Positions 38,875 through 49,198 are shown, numbered from the stretch's first letter. The stretch: DNA of 64,000 nt from Oxalobacter sp. (GCA_016291665.1 JAEEYE010000003.1:60926-124925); one strand, 5' to 3'. Numbers and translations are program-made. The notes: generated by a model from the sequence alone, not told the origin.

Positions 38875-40122
38875 ATGAAACCAGCTAAAAAACCATCAAA
38901 CAAGAAACCTGTCCGCCAGGTATTTTTGCAGTTCTGCCTGTCGCACGGCGTCCCAAAACAAGCCAACACCGCATCTTTTGAAAAACGCCTGAAAATCAAA
39001 TTCAAGGAACACGCACAGCAATACCTGGATTACCTAAACGCCTGTGCCACAGGCGATGCAGACAGCAAAACACCCCCTTACAGCCTCATCTACTCTTCAC
39101 TGGAATTTTCCAATGCACTTTCAGGTCAGCTTGATGCGGAACGCTTAGGCCTTTTTACCGAATGGATGCTAAGCCAAGCTGGGGATCTCTCCGGCAAGAC
39201 GATTGTTGACATCGGCTGTGGCAACGGTCTGTTGGCCTGCTTTTTAGCGCAACAGTTCCCCGACGCCCAAGTTTTTGCGGTTGACATCAACCTAGATGCC
39301 ACCCTGGTAACTGATGCCCGCGCCATCGGGCTTAGGCTTGAGAATGTCCATACCTTTACCGGCACTTTGGCAAGTTTCATCAAAGACGTCCCTATCAAAG
39401 CAGACCTCATTGTCGCCACTGAAGTCTTCGCCAATGCAGTGAACGCCGATACCTTCGTGACAGGGAAAATAACGCCGGCTGAACGCGACATCCCTCAACA
39501 GCCGTTGACAGACATAACGTTTGTTAACAGCATGTTAGCAGACGATGGGCTATTTTTCTCGCAGGATAGCTGGCCTTATGCCGAATCGTTGTGCCGTTGG
39601 GTAAGGATCTGCGAAGCATCAGGCTTACAGTTTTTGGCCTATCGTTCCAAGGGACTGACGCATACCGATGGCAACGGGAATACACAGACACACCCTGTTG
39701 CCGTATTCCAGAAAAACACCACCAACACACTCAGGGCTCGGCGCGAAGACATCATCAGCGCCTATGGCAGGGATAGCCTGGCGATGACACACATTGAAGA
39801 CAATGAGGCTTTGGCCGATATGGTCTTCAGCGCATGGAACACCACTGACCTCTATGTGGGAAAAGCCGTTTTTGACAGGCTTTTCAACTTGACATTCATC
39901 TCGCGGGTCGGTGTGGCAGGCGGTATCGGCTACTACTACACCTGTACGGATGCGGGGATGCAATCGCTCCATTATGGGCCAAGCGTGAGGCTGCGCGAAC
40001 TGTTGGAACGGGTCAAAGCCGACAGGAAACGCTACGCTGGCGATGGCGCTGCAATCTCTTGGAACACCTACCATCCTGAAACCTGCGCATCCTTAGGCCT
40101 AGATTTTGAAGACGACGCCTGA
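38875..40122 (+). CDS. SAM-dependent methyltransferase of unknown substrate
   Basis: A 415-residue cytoplasmic protein with a class I methyltransferase core: motif I TIVDIGCGNG (about 109-118), an acidic residue after the second strand (AVDIN) and DLIVATE as a motif IV-like strand. The N-terminal 100 residues are basic then mixed (KPAKKPSNKKPVRQ), and the C-terminal 170 match nothing I know. It does not look like a DNA methyltransferase: no (N/D)PP(Y/W) is seen. The ATG at 38875 is preferred because the ATG at 38839 lies inside the spoT hairpin. It is downstream of spoT and converges on tyrS. Confidence 0.75.
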   Translation: MKPAKKPSNKKPVRQVFLQFCLSHGVPKQANTASFEKRLKIKFKEHAQQYLDYLNACATGDADSKTPPYSLIYSSLEFSNALSGQLDAERLGLFTEWMLSQAGDLSGKTIVDIGCGNGLLACFLAQQFPDAQVFAVDINLDATLVTDARAIGLRLENVHTFTGTLASFIKDVPIKADLIVATEVFANAVNADTFVTGKITPAERDIPQQPLTDITFVNSMLADDGLFFSQDSWPYAESLCRWVRICEASGLQFLAYRSKGLTHTDGNGNTQTHPVAVFQKNTTNTLRARREDIISAYGRDSLAMTHIEDNEALADMVFSAWNTTDLYVGKAVFDRLFNLTFISRVGVAGGIGYYYTCTDAGMQSLHYGPSVRLRELLERVKADRKRYAGDGAAISWNTYHPETCASLGLDFEDDA

Positions 40123-40125
40123 CGC

Positions 40126-40177
40126 GTAGCCTCCAAATACAGGAAAGGGAAGGCTACCCATTGCTGGCTGCCTTCCC
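40126..40177. other. Two overlapping, mutually exclusive inverted repeats between convergent genes
   Basis: GTAGCCT (40126-40132) pairs with AGGCTAC (40151-40157), while GGGAAGGC (40147-40154) pairs with GCCTTCCC (40170-40177). The two share AGGC, so only one stem can form at once. They fill the gap between the methyltransferase gene and tyrS and probably act as transcript ends. Confidence 0.5.
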
Positions 40178-40202
40178 CTCAGACGGTTACAATGCTCGGC
40201 TG

Positions 40203-41450
40203 TCAGGCCAGTTCCACCTTGGCAAAACGACGCTTACCAACCTGCACCACCATTTCTCCGACACCAACCTTCAGTGCCTTGTCCCGAACCACTTCGCTGT
40301 TAATCCTGACTGCCCCCTGCTGCACCATACGCATTGCATCAGATGTGGATGGGCAAAGCCCTGCCTGCTTCAACAAGTTGCCGATCGGCAATGGTGCACC
40401 AGTCAGCTTGACCGTTGGGATATCGTCTGGGATGCCCCCATGCGTACGGTTGATGAAGTCCTGCAATGCGGCTTCGGCATCTTCCTTGGAATGGAAGCGT
40501 TCGACAATTTCCTTAGCCAACGCCACCTTGGCATCACGTGGGTTCATACCTTCTGCGACCGCCTTTTTGAGTTTTTCGATTTCGGCTATCGACTTGAAAG
40601 AAAGCAACTCATAGTAACGCCACATCATCTCGTCAGAGATACTCATCAGCTTGCCGAACTGGACATTACCCGGTTCCTTGATACCGACATAGTTCCCCTT
40701 GGACTTGGACATCTTCTGGATACCATCCAAACCTTCCAACAAAGGCATCGTCAGGATACACTGCGGTTCCTGGCCAACCTGGCGCTGCAGTTCACGGCCG
40801 ACAAGCAGGTTGAACTTCTGGTCTGTCCCACCCAATTCCAGGTCAGACTTCAAAGCAACGGAGTCATACCCCTGCATCAACGGATACAGGAATTCATGGA
40901 CAGAAATCGGGGTTCCTGCCTTGAAGCGCTTGGAAAAGTCATCACGTTCCATGATACGGGCGACGGTATACATTGCAGCCAGCTTGATCATGCCGCGGGC
41001 GCCTAACGCATCACTCCATTCGGAGTTATAACGGATTTCAGTCTTTTCCGGATCGAGTACGAGACTTGCCTGCTTGAAGTAAGTCATCGCATTCTCTTCA
41101 ATCTGTTCGCGGGTCAGTGGTGGGCGTGTCGCATTGCGTCCACTCGGATCCCCAATCAAGGACGTAAAGTCACCAATCAAGAAGATGACCACATGTCCAA
41201 GATCCTGCAGCTGGCGCATCTTATTCAAGACAACGGTATGCCCCAAATGGAGGTCAGGTGCCGTCGGATCAAGGCCGAGCTTAATGCGCAGGGGGGTACC
41301 CGTTTTTTCGGAACGCGCCAGTTTCTGCGCAAATTCCGCCTCAATAATCAGTTCATCACAACCACGTTTTGCAATCGCCAGTGCTTCCTTAACGGAATCG
41401 GTCAATGGCAGTTCTTCTGGCTGCGCACTCGTCTGGGTATTTTCAGTCAT
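40203..41450 (-). CDS. tyrS: Tyrosyl-tRNA synthetase
   Basis: Class I synthetase charging tRNA-Tyr. It has 415 residues with the HLGH signature ([12 protein letters not shown]) and KMSKS ([16 protein letters not shown]); a C-terminal S4 domain ([19 protein letters not shown]) binds the tRNA. The LEGLDG-KMSKS spacing and overall sequence are those of the TyrZ-like bacterial subgroup rather than E. coli TyrS. It is transcribed away from the M23 peptidase gene, a conserved tyrS/M23/anmK neighbourhood. No strong ribosome binding site is seen before the ATG. Confidence 0.96.
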   Translation of the reverse strand: MTENTQTSAQPEELPLTDSVKEALAIAKRGCDELIIEAEFAQKLARSEKTGTPLRIKLGLDPTAPDLHLGHTVVLNKMRQLQDLGHVVIFLIGDFTSLIGDPSGRNATRPPLTREQIEENAMTYFKQASLVLDPEKTEIRYNSEWSDALGARGMIKLAAMYTVARIMERDDFSKRFKAGTPISVHEFLYPLMQGYDSVALKSDLELGGTDQKFNLLVGRELQRQVGQEPQCILTMPLLEGLDGIQKMSKSKGNYVGIKEPGNVQFGKLMSISDEMMWRYYELLSFKSIAEIEKLKKAVAEGMNPRDAKVALAKEIVERFHSKEDAEAALQDFINRTHGGIPDDIPTVKLTGAPLPIGNLLKQAGLCPSTSDAMRMVQQGAVRINSEVVRDKALKVGVGEMVVQVGKRRFAKVELA

Positions 41451-41458
41451 CGTTAATA

Positions 41459-41487
41459 TTAACTATCTCGTTCTGAGTTGCTATAAT
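41459..41487 (+). promoter_or_regulatory. Promoter for the M23 peptidase-anmK run
   Basis: TTAACT (41459-41464), a 17-bp spacer and a perfect TATAAT (41482-41487) lie 85 nt before the M23 peptidase ATG and very near the divergent tyrS start. Confidence 0.6.
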
Positions 41488-41572
41488 TTAAGGCTACACT
41501 GGGTTTTTTGTCACCCAAGAGCTTGTGTAAATGGATTATTGTAACTGATTGCAGCCTTAAGAGGGAAACTGG

Positions 41573-43252
41573 ATGCGCCTGACCGATACCGCCCGACAGA
41601 TGCTCAAACGTATTCCGCTATCGGCATACATAGGGCTGTTTGTGGCGACCGCCCTTCCTGGTATTACGCTAGCCGGAACTGCCCCCGGCTCTACCGTACT
41701 GAAAACATCGGCACCCGCTCAAAAAACCCCAGCCAAGGCACCAGAAAAAAAGACGGCAGCCAAACCGGCTGAAAAGAAAACAGCGGCAAAACCTGTTGAA
41801 AAAAAGGTTGCTGAAAAAACAACCGCCAAGACACCTGCCAAGCATTCAGCTGTCGCCTCCGTTGAACGGCAGGATACGCATAAGGCACAGGCAACCCCTG
41901 CAAAAGCAAAAACAGCAAAAGTCGCCCCACAGCAGGCGGAAACCAAACACAAAGAAGTGCCAACCAAACAGGTTGCCAAAGTACGCAAACCAAAAAAGAA
42001 TTCTGTGGCTGCTTCCATGCCGGATCTCCAAGAGTCCAGTGGGACAACTTACGCCAAAAGCTTTACGCACCGTGCCCAACCAGCAAAACCGGATGATTCA
42101 GGACTTCCTGAATTCGTAGTCTCAGGACCTTCTTCCGCAAGAAAACCGATTGTCGAAAAGGCCATCGAACCTGAACATACCGCACAAAGAGGCGATATCC
42201 GGTCTAAGCCTCGCGATCCCCGCCCATACTCTGCAAAGACAAAAGAAGCGCTCAAGCCTGACAGCTTAAGCACCAAGATTGATGAACTGGCCAAACAGGA
42301 CTACCAGGAACGTTACAGCCACAACGTCACACCCAAGGTCTATGCAAAGGGTGATGCTGGTCCTCGTGAAACGAAACCATCCGCAACCATCACCAATGTC
42401 GAAGCCCGTTCTGCAGTCATTGAAACAACCATCTTTGCGGCAGCCCAACGCGCAGGACTGCCTGATGAAATCACGAAAAAATTCACGAACCTATTCTCCA
42501 TTGACGTGGATATGGATATCAGTGACCTGAGGGGCTCGCGCTTTAACGTCATCTATGAGGTCTACCGCAAGGACGGACGGTTCGTCAAACCTGGTAACCT
42601 CTTAGCCGCTGAATTCATCCATGAAGGCGTACACTACCAAACCATCTGGTATCAGAAATACACAGGACAGGGCGAATATTATGATGTCGAAGGTCGCTCC
42701 CTGAAAGCATCGCCCACCCCACTGTCTTCGCCTTTGATGACCCCACTGGACAAATTCAGGGTCTCATCCGGTTTTGGTTACCGCATCCACCCAGTTACCG
42801 GTGGCTTAAAACATCACAAAGGGCTAGATATGGCTGCCCCAACAGGGACCCCCATCCATGCAGCAGCTGATGGTACCGTCCGTGAAGCCGGCTGGCATGG
42901 TGGATACGGTAACCTGGTTGTCCTCCAGCACACCAGCGTCTACGCCACGGCTTACGGCCATATGAGCCGCATCCACCCCAGCATGGCTCCGGGGCTGCGC
43001 GTCCGCCAGGGGGATGTCATCGGCTATGTGGGTTCAACCGGGATGAGTACTGGCCCGCACCTGCACTATGAAGTCCGTGTCAACGGCATCCAGCAGGATC
43101 CGGCCAAGATTGCAAGCATCTCTGGGATTTCCCGCCAGCAGAATGCCGTGTTAACAGGTAATGACAGGACGCGCTTCCGGCAGCACCTGTACCGGATGCA
43201 GAGCTACTTTACAGAGCTGAACGCAAACCCATCCAAGCGGATCAGCTCGTAA
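41573..43252 (+). CDS. M23 (LytM) family metallopeptidase with K/A/P-rich linker
   Basis: Exported or membrane-anchored peptidoglycan hydrolase, 559 residues. A hydrophobic N-terminal segment (AYIGLFVATALPGITLAG, about 18-35) is followed by a low-complexity Lys/Ala/Pro region to about residue 145, with repeats of the kind EKKTAAKP. A middle domain (about 280-380) precedes the LytM core. Zinc and catalytic residues are complete: H415 and D419 in HHKGLDM, H463 in YGHM, and GPHLHYE with H496/H498. GAGGG precedes the ATG. Next to anmK, it suggests a cell-wall cleavage and recycling pair. The endopeptidase is likely active because all ligands are present. Confidence 0.92.
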   Translation: MRLTDTARQMLKRIPLSAYIGLFVATALPGITLAGTAPGSTVLKTSAPAQKTPAKAPEKKTAAKPAEKKTAAKPVEKKVAEKTTAKTPAKHSAVASVERQDTHKAQATPAKAKTAKVAPQQAETKHKEVPTKQVAKVRKPKKNSVAASMPDLQESSGTTYAKSFTHRAQPAKPDDSGLPEFVVSGPSSARKPIVEKAIEPEHTAQRGDIRSKPRDPRPYSAKTKEALKPDSLSTKIDELAKQDYQERYSHNVTPKVYAKGDAGPRETKPSATITNVEARSAVIETTIFAAAQRAGLPDEITKKFTNLFSIDVDMDISDLRGSRFNVIYEVYRKDGRFVKPGNLLAAEFIHEGVHYQTIWYQKYTGQGEYYDVEGRSLKASPTPLSSPLMTPLDKFRVSSGFGYRIHPVTGGLKHHKGLDMAAPTGTPIHAAADGTVREAGWHGGYGNLVVLQHTSVYATAYGHMSRIHPSMAPGLRVRQGDVIGYVGSTGMSTGPHLHYEVRVNGIQQDPAKIASISGISRQQNAVLTGNDRTRFRQHLYRMQSYFTELNANPSKRISS

Positions 43253-43271
43253 TCACCTAAAAGGACTCATC

Positions 43272-44399
43272 ATGGCACTTTATATCGGCCTGATGTCTGG
43301 CACCAGTCTGGATGGTGTCGACGGCATCCTTGTTTCCATCCCTGATGACTACAGCGGCGGCAAATTGGAGATTTTGGCTGATGCCAATGTCCCATTTGAA
43401 CGGTCTTTCCGCAAACAACTGATGCAGCTGCAAAGCGCCGACATCAATGAAATTGAACTTGAAGGCGAAGTCGCCAACACACTGGCACACAAATATGCCG
43501 AGAACATCAAGATACTGTTGGATAAAGCAGCCCTTTCCCCCAAGGATGTCACAGCTGCTGGGATACACGGACAGACCATCCGCCATAGACCAGAATTAGG
43601 CTTTACACGCCAGACAAACAACCCTGCCCTCGTCGCTGAACTGACGGGCATTGATATCATTGCAGACTTCCGCAGCCGAGACATTGCCGCAGGCGGCCAA
43701 GGCGCCCCACTGGTACCGGCTTTCCATCAGGCGGTCTTTGGCTCTCCCAAAACAACACGTGTTGCCGTCAATATCGGTGGCATTGCCAACATCAGCATCT
43801 TGTATCCAGATGGTATGGTGACGGGTTTTGATACGGGACCTGGCAATATGCTGATGGATGCCTTCATCCAAGAAAGACTGTTTGAACCTTATGACAGGGA
43901 TGGTCGATGGGCAGCCAAAGGCAAAGTCATCGATTCCTTATTGGAGAGCATGCTCGATGACCCGTATTTTGAAAAAGCACCGCCAAAAAGCACCGGACGC
44001 GACCTCTTCCATCTTGGTTGGGCAAAACGGCACATCTTCCTCACAGAAACCGACGAAAAAACCCATGGTGCAGACATCCAAGCGACACTCCTGATGCTGA
44101 CAGCGAGAACCATTGCTGATGCCATACTCGAACATGCACCAAACACAGAACAAGTCTACCTATGTGGGGGAGGCGCACTAAACAAGCACCTTGTCAATAC
44201 ACTCAGGCATCTGTTGCAAGCCAAAATCCCAAGCTTGACACTTGAATCCTCCACAGCACTGGGTATTGATCCGATGCAGGTTGAGTCACTTGCCTTTGCC
44301 TGGTTGGCGCACCGTTTTACCGTCAGGAAACCCGGCAACCTGCCCGCTGTCACGGGCGCAAAAGGCTTCAGGATTCTCGGGGCACTGTACCCTGCTTAA
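43272..44399 (+). CDS. anmK: Anhydro-N-acetylmuramic acid kinase
   Basis: Opens and phosphorylates 1,6-anhydro-MurNAc to MurNAc-6-phosphate in peptidoglycan recycling. It has 375 residues of the sugar kinase/Hsp70 fold. Family motifs seen: [12 protein letters not shown] (7-18), [45 protein letters not shown] and the ATP-site [10 protein letters not shown]. It starts 19 nt after the M23 peptidase gene with AAAGGA upstream, so the two are co-expressed. Confidence 0.96.
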   Translation: MALYIGLMSGTSLDGVDGILVSIPDDYSGGKLEILADANVPFERSFRKQLMQLQSADINEIELEGEVANTLAHKYAENIKILLDKAALSPKDVTAAGIHGQTIRHRPELGFTRQTNNPALVAELTGIDIIADFRSRDIAAGGQGAPLVPAFHQAVFGSPKTTRVAVNIGGIANISILYPDGMVTGFDTGPGNMLMDAFIQERLFEPYDRDGRWAAKGKVIDSLLESMLDDPYFEKAPPKSTGRDLFHLGWAKRHIFLTETDEKTHGADIQATLLMLTARTIADAILEHAPNTEQVYLCGGGALNKHLVNTLRHLLQAKIPSLTLESSTALGIDPMQVESLAFAWLAHRFTVRKPGNLPAVTGAKGFRILGALYPA

Positions 44400-44419
44400 G
44401 CAACGGAAAAGGAAATACA

Positions 44420-44872
44420 ATGATTGGACTGTTACAACGGGTACACCAGGCTTCCGTACATGTCGATGGCGTTGAAATCGGCCGTATCGGTCGCGGCCTG
44501 ATGGTACTTGTCTGCGCTGAACGTGGTGACACAGAAAAAGAAGCCGACCTGTTACTCAAGCGGCTCGTGAACTACCGCGTCTTCCCTGATGACTGCGGCC
44601 GAATGAACCTATCCCTCTCAACGATTGGAGCTGATCTGATGCTCGTCCCCCAATTCACACTTGCAGCAGATACCAAATCGGGAACACGGCCTTCCTTTTC
44701 ACCAGCAGCGCCTCCTGACGAAGGCAAACGCCTCTTTGACTATATGGCCGAACAGGCCAAAGCACTGCCTGACATTGCCAATGTCGCAACAGGCCGGTTC
44801 GGCGCAAATATGCAGGTATCGCTGACCAATGATGGGCCAGTGACTTTCTGGCTAGAAACGCCGCCCAAATAA
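44420..44872 (+). CDS. dtd: D-aminoacyl-tRNA deacylase
   Basis: Hydrolyses D-aminoacyl-tRNA (and Gly-tRNA-Ala), a proofreading step. It has 150 residues. The two cross-subunit motifs are present: PQFTL (SQFTL in most) and the cis-Pro GPVTFWLE near the end. AAGGAAA precedes the ATG. It begins 20 nt after anmK in the same direction. The usual Ser of SQFTL is Pro here, a minor variation since backbone contacts matter most. Confidence 0.94.
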   Translation: MIGLLQRVHQASVHVDGVEIGRIGRGLMVLVCAERGDTEKEADLLLKRLVNYRVFPDDCGRMNLSLSTIGADLMLVPQFTLAADTKSGTRPSFSPAAPPDEGKRLFDYMAEQAKALPDIANVATGRFGANMQVSLTNDGPVTFWLETPPK

Positions 44873-44933
44873 TGCCAGGGACGCTCATCCTCTGGCAAAA
44901 TATAGTTTCCCACACCCCTTTGAAGGAGCAACC

Positions 44934-45569
44934 ATGAAATTCTGGAGCGACTCTATCCAAGATGGCAAGGCCATCCCTGCGCAGTACGCTTTTTGCAAAT
45001 ACGATGCAAAAGACCATCTTGCGATGTCTGACAACAAAAACCCGCACTTTGCCTGGAGCAACCTGCCTGCCGGCACCAAATCCCTTGCATTGATCTGCCA
45101 TGACTATGATGTCCCATCCAAAGGGGATGACGTCAACCAAGAAGGCAAAGTCGTCCCTGCGTCGATGCCCCGCGTCGACTTTTTCCACTGGGTCTTAATC
45201 GACCTGCCGGCGACACGCACAGCCATAGCGGAAGGCGAATTCTCAAACGGCATTACCGCTCGCGGCAAGTCCGGCCCAGAATCCTTGGACGGCTCGCGCC
45301 AGGGCATCAATGACTACACAGGCTGGTTTGCCTCTGACAAGGATATGTCGGGCGATTATTACGGTTATGACGGCTGCTGCCCACCATGGAATGACGAAAT
45401 TGCCCACCACTACGTCTTCACGCTGTATGCACTGGACGTAGAAAAACTGGATCTCACCGGAAAATTTGCCGGTGCTGATGTCTGGAAAGCCATCGAAGGC
45501 CATGTCCTGGATAAAGCTGCCATCACCGGTGTTTACTCGTTAAACCCTGACGTTGTTGCCAAACTGTAA
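44934..45569 (+). CDS. YbhB/YbcL-type PEBP-like protein, long form
   Basis: Second PEBP-fold protein in the window, 211 residues, longer than the 162-residue one at 9330. Signature parts: NPHFAWSNLPAGTKSLALICHDYDVPS, a FHWVLIDLPAT strand, and GYDGCCPPWNDEIAHHYVFTLYALDVEKLDL. Extra loops (about 70-85 and 105-135) account for the length. AAGGAG precedes the ATG. No signal peptide is seen. Function unknown; the family binds anions or small phosphorylated ligands. It lies between dtd and a histidine phosphatase gene in one run. Confidence 0.88.
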   Translation: MKFWSDSIQDGKAIPAQYAFCKYDAKDHLAMSDNKNPHFAWSNLPAGTKSLALICHDYDVPSKGDDVNQEGKVVPASMPRVDFFHWVLIDLPATRTAIAEGEFSNGITARGKSGPESLDGSRQGINDYTGWFASDKDMSGDYYGYDGCCPPWNDEIAHHYVFTLYALDVEKLDLTGKFAGADVWKAIEGHVLDKAAITGVYSLNPDVVAKL

Positions 45570-45573
45570 CGGC

Positions 45574-46242
45574 ATGGCAGGTTACACGGACATCCTGATC
45601 ATCCGACACGGTCAGACGGATTGGAACAAGACCAAGCGCCTCCAAGGGCATAGCGATATCCCTTTGAATGCGGATGGCAGGAAACAGGCTGAGACGCTCG
45701 CCTTGACACTTAAAGGCGAGCATCTTAACGCTGTCTATTCCAGCGACTTAAAACGCGCCTATGAAACGGCTGTTGCCATTGCCCGTGTGCACAACCTGCG
45801 GGTGATAGCCGACGCCAAATTCCGTGAACGCTGCTATGGTGCTTGCGAAGGGCTGCGCTCAGAAGAAATCAAGAAACGCTATCCTGCAGAATACCAGGAT
45901 TGGATTGCTGCAAAACCGGACTTCCTTTTCCCGAACGGGGAGCGGAAAACTGAAAGCCCCAGACAGTTCCACTACCGTGCACGCGATGCCATTTTTGAAA
46001 CAGCAAAAGCTCACATCGGACAGACGATTGCCATCATCACGCATTTCGGCGTACTTGAAACAGCCTACCGTGAAGCCAAGGGGATTCCCTTAGGTGTCGT
46101 CAACCGGATGCCGGTCTTAAACACCAGTATCAACCGCTTCCGTTGGTCTGAAGACGGACGCCTTGAAATCACCACCTGGCAAGAGTCTGGCCACCTCGAA
46201 GAAGCCAAAAAACCGCCTGTCGACTATTTCAAACACTTCTAA
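45574..46242 (+). CDS. Histidine phosphatase family protein (phosphoglycerate mutase-like)
   Basis: A 222-residue phosphatase with the RHG motif (LIIRHGQTDWN, about 9-19) bearing the phospho-accepting His, YSSDLKRAYETA, the proton donor Glu in FRERCYGACEG, and the second His in IITHFGVLE. It is shorter than cofactor-dependent GpmA and lacks its signature insert, so a broad phosphatase (for instance the CobC/PhoE-like group) is more likely than a mutase. The ATG at 45574, 4 nt after the PEBP stop, is preferred to a TTG inside that gene. Confidence 0.87.
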   Translation: MAGYTDILIIRHGQTDWNKTKRLQGHSDIPLNADGRKQAETLALTLKGEHLNAVYSSDLKRAYETAVAIARVHNLRVIADAKFRERCYGACEGLRSEEIKKRYPAEYQDWIAAKPDFLFPNGERKTESPRQFHYRARDAIFETAKAHIGQTIAIITHFGVLETAYREAKGIPLGVVNRMPVLNTSINRFRWSEDGRLEITTWQESGHLEEAKKPPVDYFKHF

Positions 46243-46247
46243 AACAA

Positions 46248-47240
46248 ATGTTGCAGATTGGCCCATACCAGATGGCAAACAACCTGGTACTTGCCCCAAT
46301 GGCAGGCATCACAGACCGGCCCTTCAGGCAACTCTGCCGCAAAATGGGCGCTGGCTACGCCGTATCGGAAATGGCGGCATCAAACCCACAGGTCTGGCAT
46401 ACCGACAAAAGCCGCCGGCGCTTAACGCATGAAGGAGAACCAGCCCCGATTGCCATCCAATTAGTCGGTTCTGACCCCAAACTTATGGCTGACGCAGCAC
46501 GCTTCAATGTTGACCAAGGTGCCCAGGTCATCGACATCAACATGGGTTGCCCTGCCAGAAAAGTCTGCTCAAACTGGTGCGGATCTGCCCTTTTACAGGA
46601 CGAAATACTGGTCGGCCAAATCCTAGAGGCCGTTGTCAGTGCCGTTGATGTACCGGTAACGCTCAAATTCAGAACAGGTTGGGATCATGACCATATCAAT
46701 GCACCAACTGTCGCTAAAATGGCCGAAAATACAGGCATCGTCGCCTTAGCGCTCCATGGCCGCACACGTTCAGACGCTTATAGTGGACATGCGGAATACC
46801 AGACAATTGCCGAAGTCAAATCATTGGTTTCCATCCCAGTCATCGCCAATGGGGACATCGATTCCCCCCAAAAAGCCAAAGCCGTCTTAGACGAAACCGG
46901 TGCTGATGGTTTGATGATTGGACGGGCAGCCCAAGGACGCCCTTGGATTTTCCGTGAAATCGCAAGCTATTTGGACAATGGGACGCTAATTGCGCCTCCC
47001 ACATTTTCTGAAGCCTACCAGACAGTGCGTTCACACCTTTTGCAACATTATGCATTTTACGGAGAACACGCGGGCGTTCGGACAGCGCGCAAACATATCG
47101 GCTGGTATACACGTTACCTGCCAGGCGGTGAGGTGCTCAGGCAACAGGCAAACCAGGCAGATACCTGTGAAAAACAACTGAATGCACTTGATTGCTTTTT
47201 TGCCCCTCTCCTTGAAGGCCGCGAGCGGTTAAAATATTAG
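46248..47240 (+). CDS. dusB: tRNA-dihydrouridine synthase B
   Basis: FMN-dependent enzyme that reduces uridine to dihydrouridine in the tRNA D-loop. It has 330 residues in a TIM barrel: APMAGITDRPFR (16-27), INMGCPARKVCSNWCGSALL with the catalytic Cys, LKFRTGWD, LHGRTR and the FMN phosphate-binding ANGDI and IGRAAQGRPW. The DusB-type motif and the following fis gene support DusB. It starts 5 nt after the phosphatase gene. Confidence 0.95.
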   Translation: MLQIGPYQMANNLVLAPMAGITDRPFRQLCRKMGAGYAVSEMAASNPQVWHTDKSRRRLTHEGEPAPIAIQLVGSDPKLMADAARFNVDQGAQVIDINMGCPARKVCSNWCGSALLQDEILVGQILEAVVSAVDVPVTLKFRTGWDHDHINAPTVAKMAENTGIVALALHGRTRSDAYSGHAEYQTIAEVKSLVSIPVIANGDIDSPQKAKAVLDETGADGLMIGRAAQGRPWIFREIASYLDNGTLIAPPTFSEAYQTVRSHLLQHYAFYGEHAGVRTARKHIGWYTRYLPGGEVLRQQANQADTCEKQLNALDCFFAPLLEGRERLKY

Positions 47241-47297
47241 AACTTGCCAAAATAAATTTCGACTAACAGATGCCATGACCTGTGATTGGACTTGCAA

Positions 47298-47546
47298 ATG
47301 AGTAGTGAACATATCCAGGATGTTGTCAGGCACAGCCTACAGGCCTATTTCAAGGACCTAGAAGGTCAGCAGCCGACAAATATATACAACATGATCATCA
47401 GGACGGTAGAAAAACCGATGCTGATGGTCGTCATGAAGCAAGCCGGCTTCGTCCAATCCAAAGCCGCGGACATGCTGGGCATCAACCGGAACACCCTTAG
47501 GAAAAAACTAGCGGAACATAACCTGCTGGATATGGAACCGTTATGA
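47298..47546 (+). CDS. fis: Fis family nucleoid protein / transcriptional regulator
   Basis: Small DNA-bending protein of 82 residues. The C-terminal helix-turn-helix is clear (QSKAADMLGINRNTLRKKLAEHNLL), nearly the same as in NtrC and Fis. The N-terminal helices carry HIQDVVRHSLQAYFKDLEG and YNMIIRTVEKPMLMVVM. The ATG at 47298 is preferred; a TTG four codons upstream also fits. It lies 57 nt after dusB, the conserved dusB-fis pair known from enterics, and is followed by purH. Confidence 0.94.
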   Translation: MSSEHIQDVVRHSLQAYFKDLEGQQPTNIYNMIIRTVEKPMLMVVMKQAGFVQSKAADMLGINRNTLRKKLAEHNLLDMEPL

Positions 47547-47583
47547 CTTTCTTTGACCAATTTTTCTTTTTTAGGCTTTTACC

Positions 47584-49149
47584 ATGACCCGACACGCATT
47601 GCTTTCTGTCTCTGACAAGACAGGTATTGTTGAATTTGCCAAAGCACTCACCGAGATGGATACCATCATCCTATCCACCGGTGGCACGGCAGAATTACTG
47701 AAAAACAACGGCGTTCCCGTAACCGAGGTGGCCGAATACACAGGCTATCCTGAAATGCTCGATGGCCGAGTCAAGACACTCCACCCCAAGATTCACGGCG
47801 GCATCCTATCAAGGCGTGACCTGCCATGGCATATGGAAGCCATCAAGCAGCACAATATCGACACCATCGACATGGTCGTTGTGAACCTGTACCCATTCCA
47901 GCAGACCATCGCAAAAGATGACTGTACATTGGATGATGCCATCGAAAACATCGACATTGGCGGACCTGCCATGCTGCGTTCCGCGGCAAAGAACTGGAAA
48001 GATGTCGCTGTCGTCTGCGATCCAGCCGACTATCCAAACCTCATTGCTGAAATGCAGGCAAACAATGGCGCCCTGTCGACCGAAACGCGCTTCCAACTGA
48101 TGGTTAAAACCTTCACGCACACAGCAGGCTATGATGGTGCCATTGCTAATTACATGTCGAGCTTAAATACCGATAAGAGCCACCAGAACCGCCAGAAATA
48201 CCCACAGATTCTGAACCTGCAGTTCGAAAAAGTCCAGGATATGCGCTATGGTGAAAACCCACACCAGTCAGCTGCTTTCTACCGTGAAAAGGATATGCCA
48301 TCCGGTGCTTTGGCCGGCTACAAGCAGTTCCAAGGAAAAGAACTGTCCTACAACAATATCGCAGATGCTGATGCAGCCTGGGAATGCGTCAAGAGTTTTG
48401 AAGAACCAGCCTGCGTCATCATCAAGCACGCAAACCCTTGCGGTGTCGCCGTTGGCAAAGACCTGAAAGAAGCTTACCTCAAAGCATTGCAGACCGACCC
48501 TCAGGCAGCGTTCGGCGGCATCATCGCTTTCAACCGTGAATTGGATGTGGATGCTGCAGAAGAAGTCGCCAACCTCTTTGTTGAAGTCTTGATTGCCCCT
48601 CATTTCACGGAAGCCGCAAAAGCCGTCTTCAACCGCAAGAAGAACCTGCGCCTTCTGGAAATCCCAATGGGCAGCCAAGCCAACAATTATGAAATGAAAC
48701 GGGTAGGCGGCGGTCTCCTGGTTCAGTCTGCAGACACGGCAAAAGCCATGGCTGACAAACTAAAAGTCGTCACTAAAGTCGCACCGACCCAGCAACAGAT
48801 TGACGACATGCTCTTTGCTTACAAGATTGTGAAGTTCGTGAAGTCCAATGCAATCGTCTTCTGTGGCAACGGGATGACATTGGGTATCGGGGCAGGCCAG
48901 GTCAGCCGCGTCGATTCTGCTCGTGCAGCTACGATGAAAGCCGCACAGGCAGGACTTTCCTTGGAAGGCTCTGTCGTCGCATCTGACGCATTCTTCCCAT
49001 TCCGTGATGGATTGGATATTGCAGCAGAAGCCGGTGCGGAAGCCGTCATCCAACCAGGCGGTTCTGTGCGTGACCAGGAAGTCATTGATGCAGCGGATGA
49101 GCATGGCATTGCCATGGCATTTACGGCAATCCGCCACTTCCGCCACTAA
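47584..49149 (+). CDS. purH: Bifunctional AICAR formyltransferase / IMP cyclohydrolase
   Basis: Last two steps of de novo purine synthesis: formylation of AICAR and ring closure to IMP. It has 521 residues. The N-terminal MGS-like cyclohydrolase domain (about 1-145) shows [25 protein letters not shown] and [14 protein letters not shown]. The formyltransferase part has the KHANPCGVA motif with its catalytic Lys-His pair, AFGGIIAFN, and the C-terminal [27 protein letters not shown]. It lies 37 nt after fis. Confidence 0.97.
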   Translation: MTRHALLSVSDKTGIVEFAKALTEMDTIILSTGGTAELLKNNGVPVTEVAEYTGYPEMLDGRVKTLHPKIHGGILSRRDLPWHMEAIKQHNIDTIDMVVVNLYPFQQTIAKDDCTLDDAIENIDIGGPAMLRSAAKNWKDVAVVCDPADYPNLIAEMQANNGALSTETRFQLMVKTFTHTAGYDGAIANYMSSLNTDKSHQNRQKYPQILNLQFEKVQDMRYGENPHQSAAFYREKDMPSGALAGYKQFQGKELSYNNIADADAAWECVKSFEEPACVIIKHANPCGVAVGKDLKEAYLKALQTDPQAAFGGIIAFNRELDVDAAEEVANLFVEVLIAPHFTEAAKAVFNRKKNLRLLEIPMGSQANNYEMKRVGGGLLVQSADTAKAMADKLKVVTKVAPTQQQIDDMLFAYKIVKFVKSNAIVFCGNGMTLGIGAGQVSRVDSARAATMKAAQAGLSLEGSVVASDAFFPFRDGLDIAAEAGAEAVIQPGGSVRDQEVIDAADEHGIAMAFTAIRHFRH

Positions 49150-49198
49150 TCGCCATCCCTCTAACGATGCACGCTGAAACCCCAGCCAAGGAGCCTTC

